Virus record (IMG/VR): IMGVR_UViG_3300034375_004191
Span: 1 to 22,587 of that record
From: a virus
DNA: 22,587 bases
Direction: 5' to 3' (one strand)
In this document: piece by piece, positions 7,122-14,348 of the stretch
How positions within the stretch are numbered: position 1 is the first letter of the stretch
Layout: each line of letters opens with the position of its first letter
Made by a program: the position numbers and the translations under genes
The notes under the pieces: generated by a model
Databases searched by the model: none
The model's input: only the letters and a program-made list of their open reading frames with translations
Told to the model about the DNA's origin: nothing

Positions 7122-9011
7122 TCATATTTCGCAGACTCCTGCTGTACAAGCCAGTGTTTGTACTCCCTCTACATTATCATCCTCTTCAATCAGTTCATCC
7201 CAGAATATTTCACTAGGCATCTTCTGTTGTAAGAAGAAGAATTCCTCTTGCGTACACTCCTCGTATGGAGCTTGTTTGTATGTCCCACCATCATACGGCA
7301 GGAAGCTAACGCCACTGATGTCATCAAAGTTCTTCCAGCACCACGCACCTACTTCAACCCACTCGTCCTCTTTAACAGAGATAGTGACTGATGGTTTGTG
7401 TTCGCACCAGTGCTTCTGATATGTCATCCATAAGTCTAAATGTTCGATAGCAGTTAGGTCTTCCCGTAGTGTTGCAGCTTCCGGTGATCTCTTAGGGAAA
7501 CTAAACACAGTGGTAGACTCAGGACGCATCACACAATCTTCTGCAGGAATACCCTGTTGAACCATGAACGTAGTAAGCGGATCCTTCTTGTCACCCCTAA
7601 CTCTTCTAATGTAATACTTAGAATGTCTAGGATGAATACCGCTAGCACTATCAACAAGTTGACTGACAGTGCCACTAGGCTTAACACAAGTGACGGCAGT
7701 AGGACAAGGGATATTAAGATCAGTGGAAAGCTGTATGCATTCATCAACTGATACCATCTTGAGTCTGTGGAGAAGAGTCTTGAGTTGCTCATTGTTGTCT
7801 CCCAACATCTTGTTGTCTAGGATACCCGTCAGGGATACGCCCAGTAATCTTTCTTCCTCAGTGTTACGCTGCCATATCTTTCTGAGGTACGGGAAGTGTG
7901 TCATGGTTGACTGGTAAACACCTAGTATTGAAGCGAGTCTAACCTTACGCTCTAGGTCATAGATACTGTCACCTTCACGCACAACAACTTCTGATAGGTT
8001 ACAGAACTGATAGGGTCTAAGGATAATCTCGCTACATGGGTTGGTACCAAACTCCTGTTCAGCATCCCTACGTCCATTCTTAGCAGCTTGTTTGATTGCT
8101 GCTTCACGGTTGAAGATACCACGCTCACCACTGTGACTGTGATATAGACTTGACCATTCGTTCATGAACTGACCAACGTCAGGCTTCTCAGCATATACAG
8201 CAGAGTTGTTAGCTAATGCACGTTGTGGGTTATCAGTCCACCATTGACCTGTTTTAGCGTGACGCATCTTGTCATCTTCTAAATCAGATAACGAGATCAT
8301 CGCAGAACGTCTAACACCACCTACCACTACAACTTCAGCTACCTTACACATGATGTCGTGGCACTCTAAGGTATTTAGTTTACGTCCTTCAGCTCCCTGG
8401 AACTTACGGATAACAAACTCAAACAGTTCGTTCAACGGTTCTGGTCCACTAGCTCTACCACCGAATGTCTTGAGTCGTGTTCCTGCTGCTCTAATCTTTC
8501 TAAGATCCCACTTAGGTATCTCACCGGAGTACAGCAGGGCGATAACTTGTCGTAATGACTTAGCCCATCCTTCTTTACTGTCAGCTACTACAACTGTGGT
8601 GTCTGACTTAAACAGCTTCTCAGGTATCTCTGGGAGCTTGTTAACGTACTTCTGTTCAACGCTGAAGCCTACACCCGTACCACACAGCAGGATGTACATC
8701 GCCTCGTCAAACGCTTTAGGATCATCAACAGGTAGATAGCTGCAGTTGTATCCTGCTGTATTGTCTCTCTCTAAGGCTTTACCAGCAGTCATAATTGAGC
8801 GCATTGAGGGGACTACCTCTAGATTTTTAATCGCTTCACGAAGCTCTGAGTCAGTCTCAACTGGTATTTTGTAGCTATGTTTAGATTGCAAATGATTCTG
8901 CATAAAATCCATGTAGCGATCTACAGTCTCATACCAATCCTCACGACGTTGTTGACTGTCTAAGAAGCGAGAGTACCTCGACTTTGCTATGTATTGCTGG
9001 TAAAAATCCAT
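7122..9011 (-). CDS. nrdJ: Class II (adenosylcobalamin-dependent) ribonucleotide reductase
   Basis: Reduces ribonucleoside triphosphates or diphosphates to deoxynucleotides for phage DNA synthesis, using coenzyme B12 to make the thiyl radical. Visible active-site signatures are C90 (AGYNCSYL) and C337 (YQFCNLSEV) as the likely reducible pair, and NPCSE at 324-328 with C326 (radical) and E328. A C-terminal shuttle pair C622/C627 lies in LACTAGVCEI. The 629-aa length and single gene fit the monomeric Lactobacillus-type class II enzyme (about 740 aa, somewhat longer). There is no intein and no adjacent small subunit. ATG overlaps the upstream stop as TGATG. Confidence 0.95.
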   Translation of the reverse strand: MDFYQQYIAKSRYSRFLDSQQRREDWYETVDRYMDFMQNHLQSKHSYKIPVETDSELREAIKNLEVVPSMRSIMTAGKALERDNTAGYNCSYLPVDDPKAFDEAMYILLCGTGVGFSVEQKYVNKLPEIPEKLFKSDTTVVVADSKEGWAKSLRQVIALLYSGEIPKWDLRKIRAAGTRLKTFGGRASGPEPLNELFEFVIRKFQGAEGRKLNTLECHDIMCKVAEVVVVGGVRRSAMISLSDLEDDKMRHAKTGQWWTDNPQRALANNSAVYAEKPDVGQFMNEWSSLYHSHSGERGIFNREAAIKQAAKNGRRDAEQEFGTNPCSEIILRPYQFCNLSEVVVREGDSIYDLERKVRLASILGVYQSTMTHFPYLRKIWQRNTEEERLLGVSLTGILDNKMLGDNNEQLKTLLHRLKMVSVDECIQLSTDLNIPCPTAVTCVKPSGTVSQLVDSASGIHPRHSKYYIRRVRGDKKDPLTTFMVQQGIPAEDCVMRPESTTVFSFPKRSPEAATLREDLTAIEHLDLWMTYQKHWCEHKPSVTISVKEDEWVEVGAWCWKNFDDISGVSFLPYDGGTYKQAPYEECTQEEFFFLQQKMPSEIFWDELIEEDDNVEGVQTLACTAGVCEI

Positions 9012-9169
9012 CAGTATATTTCCTTTCTTAATTGTTCGTATCTATCTTCAATTACATCTTCAAACCTATCTAAGATATCTTCAGAAGTCAGATCAAGCAA
9101 TTCAATAAGGTCTAGCTCATTGAACTGCATTAATCTTTCTTTTAATTCATGGAGTGTCAGGGGTGTCAT
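9011..9169 (-). CDS. Small acidic protein upstream of nrdJ (52 aa)
   Basis: Reads MTPLTLHELKERLMQFNELD and onward, ending YEQLRKEIY: a strongly acidic, entirely helical peptide. Its stop TGA shares a base with the nrdJ ATG (TGATG) and its start lies 23 nt inside the preceding gene, so it is probably translated by coupling. From memory, similar acidic peptides (LLxxLDIxxEDIxxRFEDxIED) sit near replication or nucleotide genes in T7-like marine phages. Function unknown. It is missed by 60-codon cutoffs. Confidence 0.75.
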   Translation of the reverse strand: MTPLTLHELKERLMQFNELDLIELLDLTSEDILDRFEDVIEDRYEQLRKEIY

Positions 9170-9434
9170 GTTTTTCCATGTCCTCTATTTCGATTACTGC
9201 CAATGTAGCATAACCTGAGATGTCACGCCACGAATCGTCATAGTAGCAATTACCGTTCAGTATCCTAGCCATCTTGTTAGCAATCAGATCAAGACTCTCT
9301 CGCATGAACGCTGGCATGAACTTGTAGTTCGGAGAGTCCTGCATGATCTTCTTGATGTCCTGACTAATCTGACTCACGTTCTGGTACTTACCGTATTGTC
9401 CTTCTCTAGCGTCGAGTATCTCGTTTGTTTCCAT
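9147..9434 (-). CDS. Conserved phage protein, DUF6378-like (95 aa)
   Basis: The sequence ILDAREGQYGKY followed by MRESLDLIANKMARILNG and ILNGNCYYDDSWRDISGYATL matches what I recall of DUF6378, a small helical phage protein that pairs with nucleotide-metabolism and replication genes. The conserved DSWRDISGYA stretch resembles all-alpha NTP-pyrophosphohydrolase-like helices, but I do not see the full acidic metal motif, so enzymatic function is not claimed. It overlaps the metallophosphoesterase by 29 nt and the next small gene by 23 nt, so it is embedded in the replication operon. Confidence 0.75.
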   Translation of the reverse strand: METNEILDAREGQYGKYQNVSQISQDIKKIMQDSPNYKFMPAFMRESLDLIANKMARILNGNCYYDDSWRDISGYATLAVIEIEDMEKHDTPDTP

Positions 9435-10188
9435 ATTTATTCCTTAAATAAGTCAGACTAATTGGCATCTCATCAAAGCTACCGTTGTTTACTTCATTTA
9501 ACATCCAGATACCTGACCAGCTACCATTAGTCTGAGGTGTCAAGTAGTCCTCATCGTGTTGGTAGCAAATACCTGCAAAGATACCAGTGATTCTAGTGTC
9601 ATCAGCCCTCTTGCTAAACGCTATCGCTCGATCTTGAACGTGTCCCATAATACAACTCATGTGTTTCTTCTGTAGTAGTAGACCTGGGTTAGTAACTGAT
9701 CTACCCATAACACCTGATGTAAAGTAGTGACTGTAGGCAATGTTATCTATGACCTTGACATCTAAGAAATCTTGTACTTCCCAACCATACTTACTGAGGT
9801 TAAAGTCGTTGTATCCTATCAGACCTTCTAGCTTCCTATCAGACTCAATAGCTCTTTGAATCCTTTGTTCATGATTCCCAATAAGAAAGACAAGTTTAGG
9901 TTTCCACGATTTCTTTCTGTTTCTTTTTAGTCTGTTGACTTCTGCAACAATAGGCTTCATTAATTTATCCATTGCTATGTTGCCTGCAATGATGTCGTTG
10001 TTGTATGTCCTACCTTCAAAGGACTTTTTACCAACATCATAGATTGACAGACTTGGCATATCCCAATGATCTCCTAGATGGACAATAACATCAGGCTTCT
10101 TCTCTGCTGCATACTTACCTACCCACTCTAAATGTCCATTAGGATAACCAGGTTTACATTGGGTATCAGGTATTACTAGGTGTCTCAT
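9406..10188 (-). CDS. Calcineurin-like metallophosphoesterase (260 aa)
   Basis: Shows the ordered dimetal motifs of the superfamily: IPDTQ (D8, Q10), HLGDHWD (D40, H41, D43), IGNHE (104-107), SHYF (H154) and GHVQ (182-185). It probably hydrolyses phosphomonoesters or diesters in the cytoplasm; the substrate cannot be told from the sequence. Relatives occur in replication clusters of many podoviruses, sometimes annotated as phosphatases or SbcD-like nucleases, but there is no SbcC partner here. It overlaps the nuclease gene by 23 nt upstream and the DUF6378-like gene by 29 nt downstream. Confidence 0.88.
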   Translation of the reverse strand: MRHLVIPDTQCKPGYPNGHLEWVGKYAAEKKPDVIVHLGDHWDMPSLSIYDVGKKSFEGRTYNNDIIAGNIAMDKLMKPIVAEVNRLKRNRKKSWKPKLVFLIGNHEQRIQRAIESDRKLEGLIGYNDFNLSKYGWEVQDFLDVKVIDNIAYSHYFTSGVMGRSVTNPGLLLQKKHMSCIMGHVQDRAIAFSKRADDTRITGIFAGICYQHDEDYLTPQTNGSWSGIWMLNEVNNGSFDEMPISLTYLRNKYGNKRDTRR

Positions 10189-10525
10189 GCTGTTCCTTTA
10201 ACAGTTGTATGAAGTATTCTGCATCAATTACGACCAGTGGTTTAGAGTGATTCTGTTTGACAACTAGGACAGGTTCTCTATCTTCAGGGCAGTTGTCTGA
10301 GGCTTGTGAGTAGAAGGCATACACAGCAATAGAGTTTCTAGACTTACACTCTACTGATATACCTAAAGTATCTCCTGCCTTTTGAGAAAACAAAATGTCT
10401 TCTCCTCCTGCACCCATGCTAGTAGACCTTACGTCTTCCTTAGAAAAGGCAAACGTGTCAATGATCTTGTCTCTAAACCATTGCTGTAGTTTTCGACCTT
10501 TAGCTTTTGCGCTTTGGGTTTTGAT
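10166..10525 (-). CDS. PD-(D/E)XK-type phage nuclease with apparent ATC start (119 aa)
   Basis: The frame is open back to a stop at 10541-10543. Starting at ATC (10525-10523) the product reads M/I-KTQSAKAKGRKLQQWFRD, then DVRSTSMGAGGEDI (E42/D43) and SVECKSR (E59, K61), the acid...ExK pattern of PD-(D/E)XK enzymes. I recall phage nucleases or Holliday-junction-resolvase-like proteins starting MKTQSAKAKGR. A perfect AAGGAGG (10537-10531) lies 5 nt before the ATC, and no in-frame ATG, GTG, TTG or CTG exists before ATG 10417, which would delete the conserved first 36 residues. It lies between exonuclease and phosphoesterase genes. The role in branch or end processing is inferred. Confidence 0.8.
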   Translation of the reverse strand: MKTQSAKAKGRKLQQWFRDKIIDTFAFSKEDVRSTSMGAGGEDILFSQKAGDTLGISVECKSRNSIAVYAFYSQASDNCPEDREPVLVVKQNHSKPLVVIDAEYFIQLLKEQHETPSNT

Positions 10526-10535
10526 TGCTTCCTCC

Positions 10536-11240
10536 TTAAGTTAACTTTGGAGTCCAGATTTCCCCAGCTTTCCTACGAATCCATAGTAGCTGTGCTCGTT
10601 CAGTTAGTAACTCAAGGTTATCCTCATACGCCTGTAATACGGCAGCGAATAATTGTCTCTCGTTCTGACATTCCTCCAGTAATTTACCTGCTTTGACTGG
10701 ACCAACACCTTTTAACCCAGGTATGTTATCCACTCGATCGCCAGTAAGTATCTGAAGGTAAAAGTTCTTGATGGCTTCCTTCTCAGTAATGTAATAAAGA
10801 TTGTCCTTGACAAAGTTGTAGTGCCATCCCCTCAACATATCAAGGTCTTTATCAAGCGACATAATGCAAAAGGCACCTGCCCTCATTTGATAGGCAGCTA
10901 TACCAATTGCATCATCCGCTTCCTCACCTTCAACTAACTCAAAGCCCCACTTCTCAGTGAGGTAGTTACGCAGAGTCTCATAATGATTAGGCTTTCTAGC
11001 GTCACTACGATTCCCTTTGTACTCTTTCTCGTTAGCTATCTTATATCGGAAGTTGGATCGACCAGTGATGTAACCAGAGTAGTCATCAACATAGGTAGGT
11101 GAGATTAAACCCTCAATGTAATTACCCATGCGACTAACTGCAAACTTCTCATCGTCATCATCACTAGCGAATCCAATCCGATACACTAGGATATCACCGT
11201 CTATCAGTGCAGTTGCATTGTTGAGAGACGGCGCACCCAT
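10536..11240 (-). CDS. 5'-3' exonuclease, FEN/T7 gp6-like (234 aa)
   Basis: Removes RNA primers and degrades DNA 5' ends during replication or recombination. The motifs are in order: ALIDGDILVYR (D14, D16), YKGNR (74-78), EGEEADDAIG (104-113), SLDKDLD (D130, D132), and the helix-3-turn-helix TGDRVDNIPGLKGVGPVKAG (166-185) with metal ligands D168 and D171. The length is short for Pol I-type nucleases but typical of stand-alone phage enzymes. It lies one base after the SSB gene. Its stop codon overlaps the Shine-Dalgarno of the nuclease downstream. Confidence 0.9.
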   Translation of the reverse strand: MGAPSLNNATALIDGDILVYRIGFASDDDDEKFAVSRMGNYIEGLISPTYVDDYSGYITGRSNFRYKIANEKEYKGNRSDARKPNHYETLRNYLTEKWGFELVEGEEADDAIGIAAYQMRAGAFCIMSLDKDLDMLRGWHYNFVKDNLYYITEKEAIKNFYLQILTGDRVDNIPGLKGVGPVKAGKLLEECQNERQLFAAVLQAYEDNLELLTERAQLLWIRRKAGEIWTPKLT

Positions 11241-11241
11241 A

Positions 11242-11634
11242 CTACAGTGCCTCTTGTACTAATGCGTCTGTAGGTTCGGCTATGTATTCAACCAAATCAG
11301 TCACAGTAATAGCAGAAATACCTGCGTTGATATTACCGTTGAACTTATTTTTATATGGTTTGATTACAGCCGTACACTTAGACCCGTTACCAATAACTTC
11401 CTCAATCTCTTGACCACCTGCGTCAAATGCTTTGATTGGGTAGTTCTTAGACTTAGGCGTGATGTAGTATCCTTTTTCATCATCATGGTTTACATCCAAC
11501 ATCGCCTGATCCTGTAATGCTTCAACGGCTTTATCAGATAGATTACAAATCTCTACTTGATACTTACCAGATAACTTATTAGGTTTATCTAGATTGGCCC
11601 ACATTACATCACCTTTAATCTTAACTGGTTTCAT
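11242..11634 (-). CDS. Probable ssDNA-binding protein, T7 gp2.5-like (130 aa)
   Basis: A 130-residue beta-rich protein (GDVMWANLDKPNKLSGKYQVE, then KAVIKPYKNKFNGNINAGIS) matching the appearance of short OB-fold phage ssDNA-binding proteins, and placed between polymerase and exonuclease as expected. The YKNKFNG segment is the usual anchor in this group, from memory. T7 gp2.5 is larger (232 aa) and ends in a highly acidic tail with a terminal Phe; here the end (EPTDALVQEAL) is only weakly acidic and lacks the aromatic residue. Another OB-fold role is possible. Confidence 0.7.
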   Translation of the reverse strand: MKPVKIKGDVMWANLDKPNKLSGKYQVEICNLSDKAVEALQDQAMLDVNHDDEKGYYITPKSKNYPIKAFDAGGQEIEEVIGNGSKCTAVIKPYKNKFNGNINAGISAITVTDLVEYIAEPTDALVQEAL

Positions 11635-11650
11635 TTAGTTCTCCTTAGCT

Positions 11651-13294
11651 TTAGTGTGTCGCTGCCCAATTAGCTCCTACTTTGAATTCCCCGTCCAAAG
11701 GGCAACGTAATTTCAGACGGATTCCTGCTTGACGGATGGCTTGCACTGCTAAAAAACCAACCATCTCCGCATCCTTTTCAGTTGTTTCAATCTGCCATTC
11801 ATCATGCACATTAGCAACGAAACGGGCATTAATTTTACCATTAACTAACTTCCTATGCAAGATAATTAACGCTTGTTTCATAACGATTGCACCTGCACCT
11901 TGCAGTAATGTGTTGAGTGCTGAGTGCTGTGATCGGACAATCAACCTACGACCATCCAACCCAGGTAGCCATTCCTTCTCAGCCAATCGACTCACCTTGT
12001 CCTTAAGTTTCTGTAAGGCTGGAGTGTTCGCTAGGAAGCTATCAATTAACTTCTTACCTTCACGTTCTCCACCGCCTACAATAGCACCTATCTTAGCTGG
12101 ACCAGCACCATACAGGAAGGCATAGATAAATGTCTTAGCTTGATCCCTTTGTGTCAGTCCTGCGGCTTCCATGTTCTTGGTATGGATGTCACCTTCCAGT
12201 ATCTCTTTAGTGTAGGTAGGGTCTCCCATGTAGTGTGCTAACATCCTAAGTTCTAAACCACTAGCGTCAGCACCTAACAGTACATTACCGTCCTCTACTG
12301 TCCACATGGATCTACACTCTTCACCATACTCAGTCCCTACTCTAGGCACTTGGGCAAGGTTAGGGTTACTGTGTGTCATTCGTCCCGTGACTGCTCCATT
12401 GGTTCTGACCTGACAATGTACCCGTCCCCCTTCATCCACATTTTCAACCCACGATTTAACTTGAGCCACCCTTTTCTGAAGCAGTAGAAATCGCAGAAGA
12501 CTAGTAGCTTCAGGTCTTTTAATAGTTTGTAATACTTTCTCGTCGACAATTACTGCTCCTTTCTCAGTGAACTTCTTAGGTTTCCATCCAAGACCCATCA
12601 GTCTCTCCGCTATCTGCTTACGGGAACCTGGGTTAAACACTTCAACTTTATCCTTTAATCTCCTACCAGTCTTGTCGCTGTATCGCTCAGTGACAATCGG
12701 TTTGAATATCTCTTGTAACTCAGACTCAATGTCTACAAGGCTTTGTTGCCAGACTGAAAGCATAGACATACACTTCGGTACATCTAGCTTGAATCCGTTT
12801 TCTTCTTGCTGTTTAACGATCTGAGCCACCTCATGCTCAAGATCAACTGACTGACCCCAGTCCAATAGATTATCAGTAAGATGCGTATATAGTGCATGAG
12901 TGATCTGAACATCTTGGATACAGTAGTCCACCATGTCCTCAGATAAACCGTTATCAAAGTCACTGAAGTCCCCTTTTTTTAGCCCTAGCCTCACGCCCCA
13001 TGCATCGAGAGAGTGTCCTTTTTCTATCACGGGGTTTAGCAATCTTGACATAATCAATGTATCTCTTAACGGGTTCAAGTCTGTATTCAAACTCCACAGC
13101 TTCTTCAATACTGGTAAGTCGAACTTGATTATGTTGTGTCCAATCAAGAGATCGTCCGCGCTTACATATCTTTGTAACTCGGTCGCTGATTTCCATACTT
13201 TAATTTCTCCTGTATCTATGTCCTTAGTCACAGCACACCAAATGACAGTAGGATCTAAGCCATCAGTTTCAATATCAATCGCTAGTCTTTTCAT
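11651..13294 (-). CDS. polA: Family A DNA polymerase with 3'-5' exonuclease (547 aa)
   Basis: Replicates the phage genome. The exonuclease domain (residues 1-140) has DIET (D7, E9), HNIIKFD (D59) and YCIQD (Y124, D128). The polymerase domain has motif A DASGLELR (D343), motif B KTFIYAFLYG (K387, Y391, Y395) and motif C VHDE (496-499). Y391 aligns with E. coli Phe762 / T7 Tyr526. At 547 aa it is much shorter than T7 gp5 (704): most of the loss lies before motif A, so a thioredoxin-binding insertion is probably absent. ATG overlaps the upstream micro-gene stop as ATGA. Confidence 0.95.
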   Translation of the reverse strand: MKRLAIDIETDGLDPTVIWCAVTKDIDTGEIKVWKSATELQRYVSADDLLIGHNIIKFDLPVLKKLWSLNTDLNPLRDTLIMSRLLNPVIEKGHSLDAWGVRLGLKKGDFSDFDNGLSEDMVDYCIQDVQITHALYTHLTDNLLDWGQSVDLEHEVAQIVKQQEENGFKLDVPKCMSMLSVWQQSLVDIESELQEIFKPIVTERYSDKTGRRLKDKVEVFNPGSRKQIAERLMGLGWKPKKFTEKGAVIVDEKVLQTIKRPEATSLLRFLLLQKRVAQVKSWVENVDEGGRVHCQVRTNGAVTGRMTHSNPNLAQVPRVGTEYGEECRSMWTVEDGNVLLGADASGLELRMLAHYMGDPTYTKEILEGDIHTKNMEAAGLTQRDQAKTFIYAFLYGAGPAKIGAIVGGGEREGKKLIDSFLANTPALQKLKDKVSRLAEKEWLPGLDGRRLIVRSQHSALNTLLQGAGAIVMKQALIILHRKLVNGKINARFVANVHDEWQIETTEKDAEMVGFLAVQAIRQAGIRLKLRCPLDGEFKVGANWAATH

Positions 13295-13431
13295 GTCTGT
13301 AAGTATAATCCAAAGTTACCTAAACAAAAACCTACAAAAGTTATTGCCATCGCAGTTTGTCCTTTAGTAAAGAGATCAATAGCTATGATTAAATATACCA
13401 CAGCTATAACTAATATTAACCAGCTTGACAT
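13291..13431 (-). CDS. Two-span membrane micro-protein between methyltransferase and polymerase (46 aa)
   Basis: Reads MSSWLILVIAVVYLIIAIDL, then FTKGQ, then a second hydrophobic run AMAITFVGFCLGNFGLYLQT: two membrane helices joined by a short charged turn. The start lies 16 nt inside the 3' end of the methyltransferase gene and the stop overlaps the polymerase ATG (ATGA), so it is probably translated with both. Function unknown; a membrane anchor, toxin-like or superinfection-type role is possible but unsupported. Confidence 0.72.
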   Translation of the reverse strand: MSSWLILVIAVVYLIIAIDLFTKGQTAMAITFVGFCLGNFGLYLQT

Positions 13432-14348
13432 ATCGCTCTGCCTATTAGTTCTGGTATCTGAGGAACAACTGCATTGCCTAGTTGTTTAAGTCTGTCCACC
13501 CTACCGGAAACCCCATAAGCCACTCTACCCACATCGGGTTCAACTGCCCACCAGCATGAGTAGCTAGCGTCTTGGAGTTCCTTGCTAATTCTGCTGGTGA
13601 TCTGCCATTGTCCTTGTAGTCCCTCGCTGTTGGAGTTGGAAACATTTCTCTCGCTACTGCTACTTCCAAGTTCTTGTGCGGATGGCTTGCTACTTTCGGA
13701 GTAAGTGTTGTTGCCATCGCTGAGTTTGCCCTGGGAGTAGGCCACAGTTTCGGATGTCTCACTTGATCCTGAAGTCTCAGTTGTCTCTGATGTCCTGACT
13801 CTCTCTTCCAGTTCCCCTTCGCCATCTCTTCCAAGACTTCCTGTGATACTGTCCCGCCTTGTACTGTCTCTGGGGTACGCCACAATCCAGATTCTGTCCC
13901 GTCTGTGAGGCGCACCAATACTGGCAGCGGTGATACAATGCCACTCCGCATCATACCCGATCTCAGAGATTTCCCTGAGCACTTGATCCAGTCCCCTAGA
14001 TCGAAGGGCTGAGACGTTTTCAATGATTGCGTATTTCGGTTTGATTTCTTCAATGAGCCTTTTGAACTCTGACCAGAGTCCTGATCTTTTGCCTTCAAGT
14101 CCTGCTCCTTTACCTGCGAGACTGATGTCCTGACATGGGAACCCTCCGCAAATAACGTCAACTGTTTCTTCAATGTCTTCTCCTTTAAGTGTTGATACAT
14201 CTTCAAATATAGGCACATTAGGCCAGTGCTTTTTTAATACCTGTTGACATTTCTTATCTACTTCACAGAAAGCAACAGTCTTCATACCTGCACGTTCTAG
14301 TCCTAAACTAAACCCGCCAATACCGCTAAACAAATCAAGCACATTCAT
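13416..14348 (-). CDS. dcm: DNA C5-cytosine methyltransferase (310 aa)
   Basis: Transfers a methyl group from SAM to cytosine C5 in phage DNA, presumably against host restriction. Motif I is DLFSGIGGFSLGLE (5-18), motif IV GGFPCQDIS with catalytic C72, motif VI IIENVS (N111), motif VIII APHRRDRIW (147-154), and motif X RVDRLKQLGNAVVPQIPELIG (283-303). Residues about 160-265, where the target-recognition domain should be, are unusually Ser/Thr/Glu-rich and low in complexity. That region, and most of the gene, is also open in the +1 frame. ATG overlaps the primase-helicase stop (ATGA). No cognate restriction enzyme is visible. Confidence 0.93.
   Translation of the reverse strand: MNVLDLFSGIGGFSLGLERAGMKTVAFCEVDKKCQQVLKKHWPNVPIFEDVSTLKGEDIEETVDVICGGFPCQDISLAGKGAGLEGKRSGLWSEFKRLIEEIKPKYAIIENVSALRSRGLDQVLREISEIGYDAEWHCITAASIGAPHRRDRIWIVAYPRDSTRRDSITGSLGRDGEGELEERVRTSETTETSGSSETSETVAYSQGKLSDGNNTYSESSKPSAQELGSSSSERNVSNSNSEGLQGQWQITSRISKELQDASYSCWWAVEPDVGRVAYGVSGRVDRLKQLGNAVVPQIPELIGRAICQAG
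13478..14173 (-). CDS. Gene nested in the methyltransferase gene, +1 frame (231 aa)
   Basis: Open from TTG 14173 to 13478, wholly inside the methyltransferase gene. AAAGGAG sits 6 nt before the TTG, giving MKKQLTLFAEGSHVRTS; in-frame ATGs at 14218 and 14200 have no such site. Visible pieces are SLKTSQ (50-55), SGMMRSG (72-78), LWRTP (97-101), LWPTPRAN (143-150), FPTPTARDYKDNG (178-190) and LNPMWVEWLMGFPVGWTDL (211-229). From memory these same elements occur, in this order, in many phage and bacterial proteins linked to Dcm-type methyltransferases and of unknown function. The host frame is low-complexity opposite the motif-rich part, suggesting the nested frame is the constrained one. Expression is not proven. 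Confidence 0.65.
   Translation of the reverse strand: MKKQLTLFAEGSHVRTSVSQVKEQDLKAKDQDSGQSSKGSLKKSNRNTQSLKTSQPFDLGDWIKCSGKSLRSGMMRSGIVSPLPVLVRLTDGTESGLWRTPETVQGGTVSQEVLEEMAKGNWKRESGHQRQLRLQDQVRHPKLWPTPRANSAMATTLTPKVASHPHKNLEVAVAREMFPTPTARDYKDNGRSPAELARNSKTLATHAGGQLNPMWVEWLMGFPVGWTDLNN

Noticed and set aside
8269-8739. 156-codon + strand frame opposite nrdJ
   Set aside because: Antisense shadow of a strongly conserved gene; Ser-rich low-complexity translation and no family pattern.
12933-13367. 144-codon + strand frame opposite the polymerase gene
   Set aside because: Antisense shadow; Ser/Leu-rich translation with no domain and no ribosome site.
13600-13880. Possible frameshift or pseudogene in the methyltransferase because of its low-complexity middle
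   Set aside because: The frame is intact from motif I to motif X and both ends couple to neighbours; the odd composition is better explained by overlap with the nested frame.
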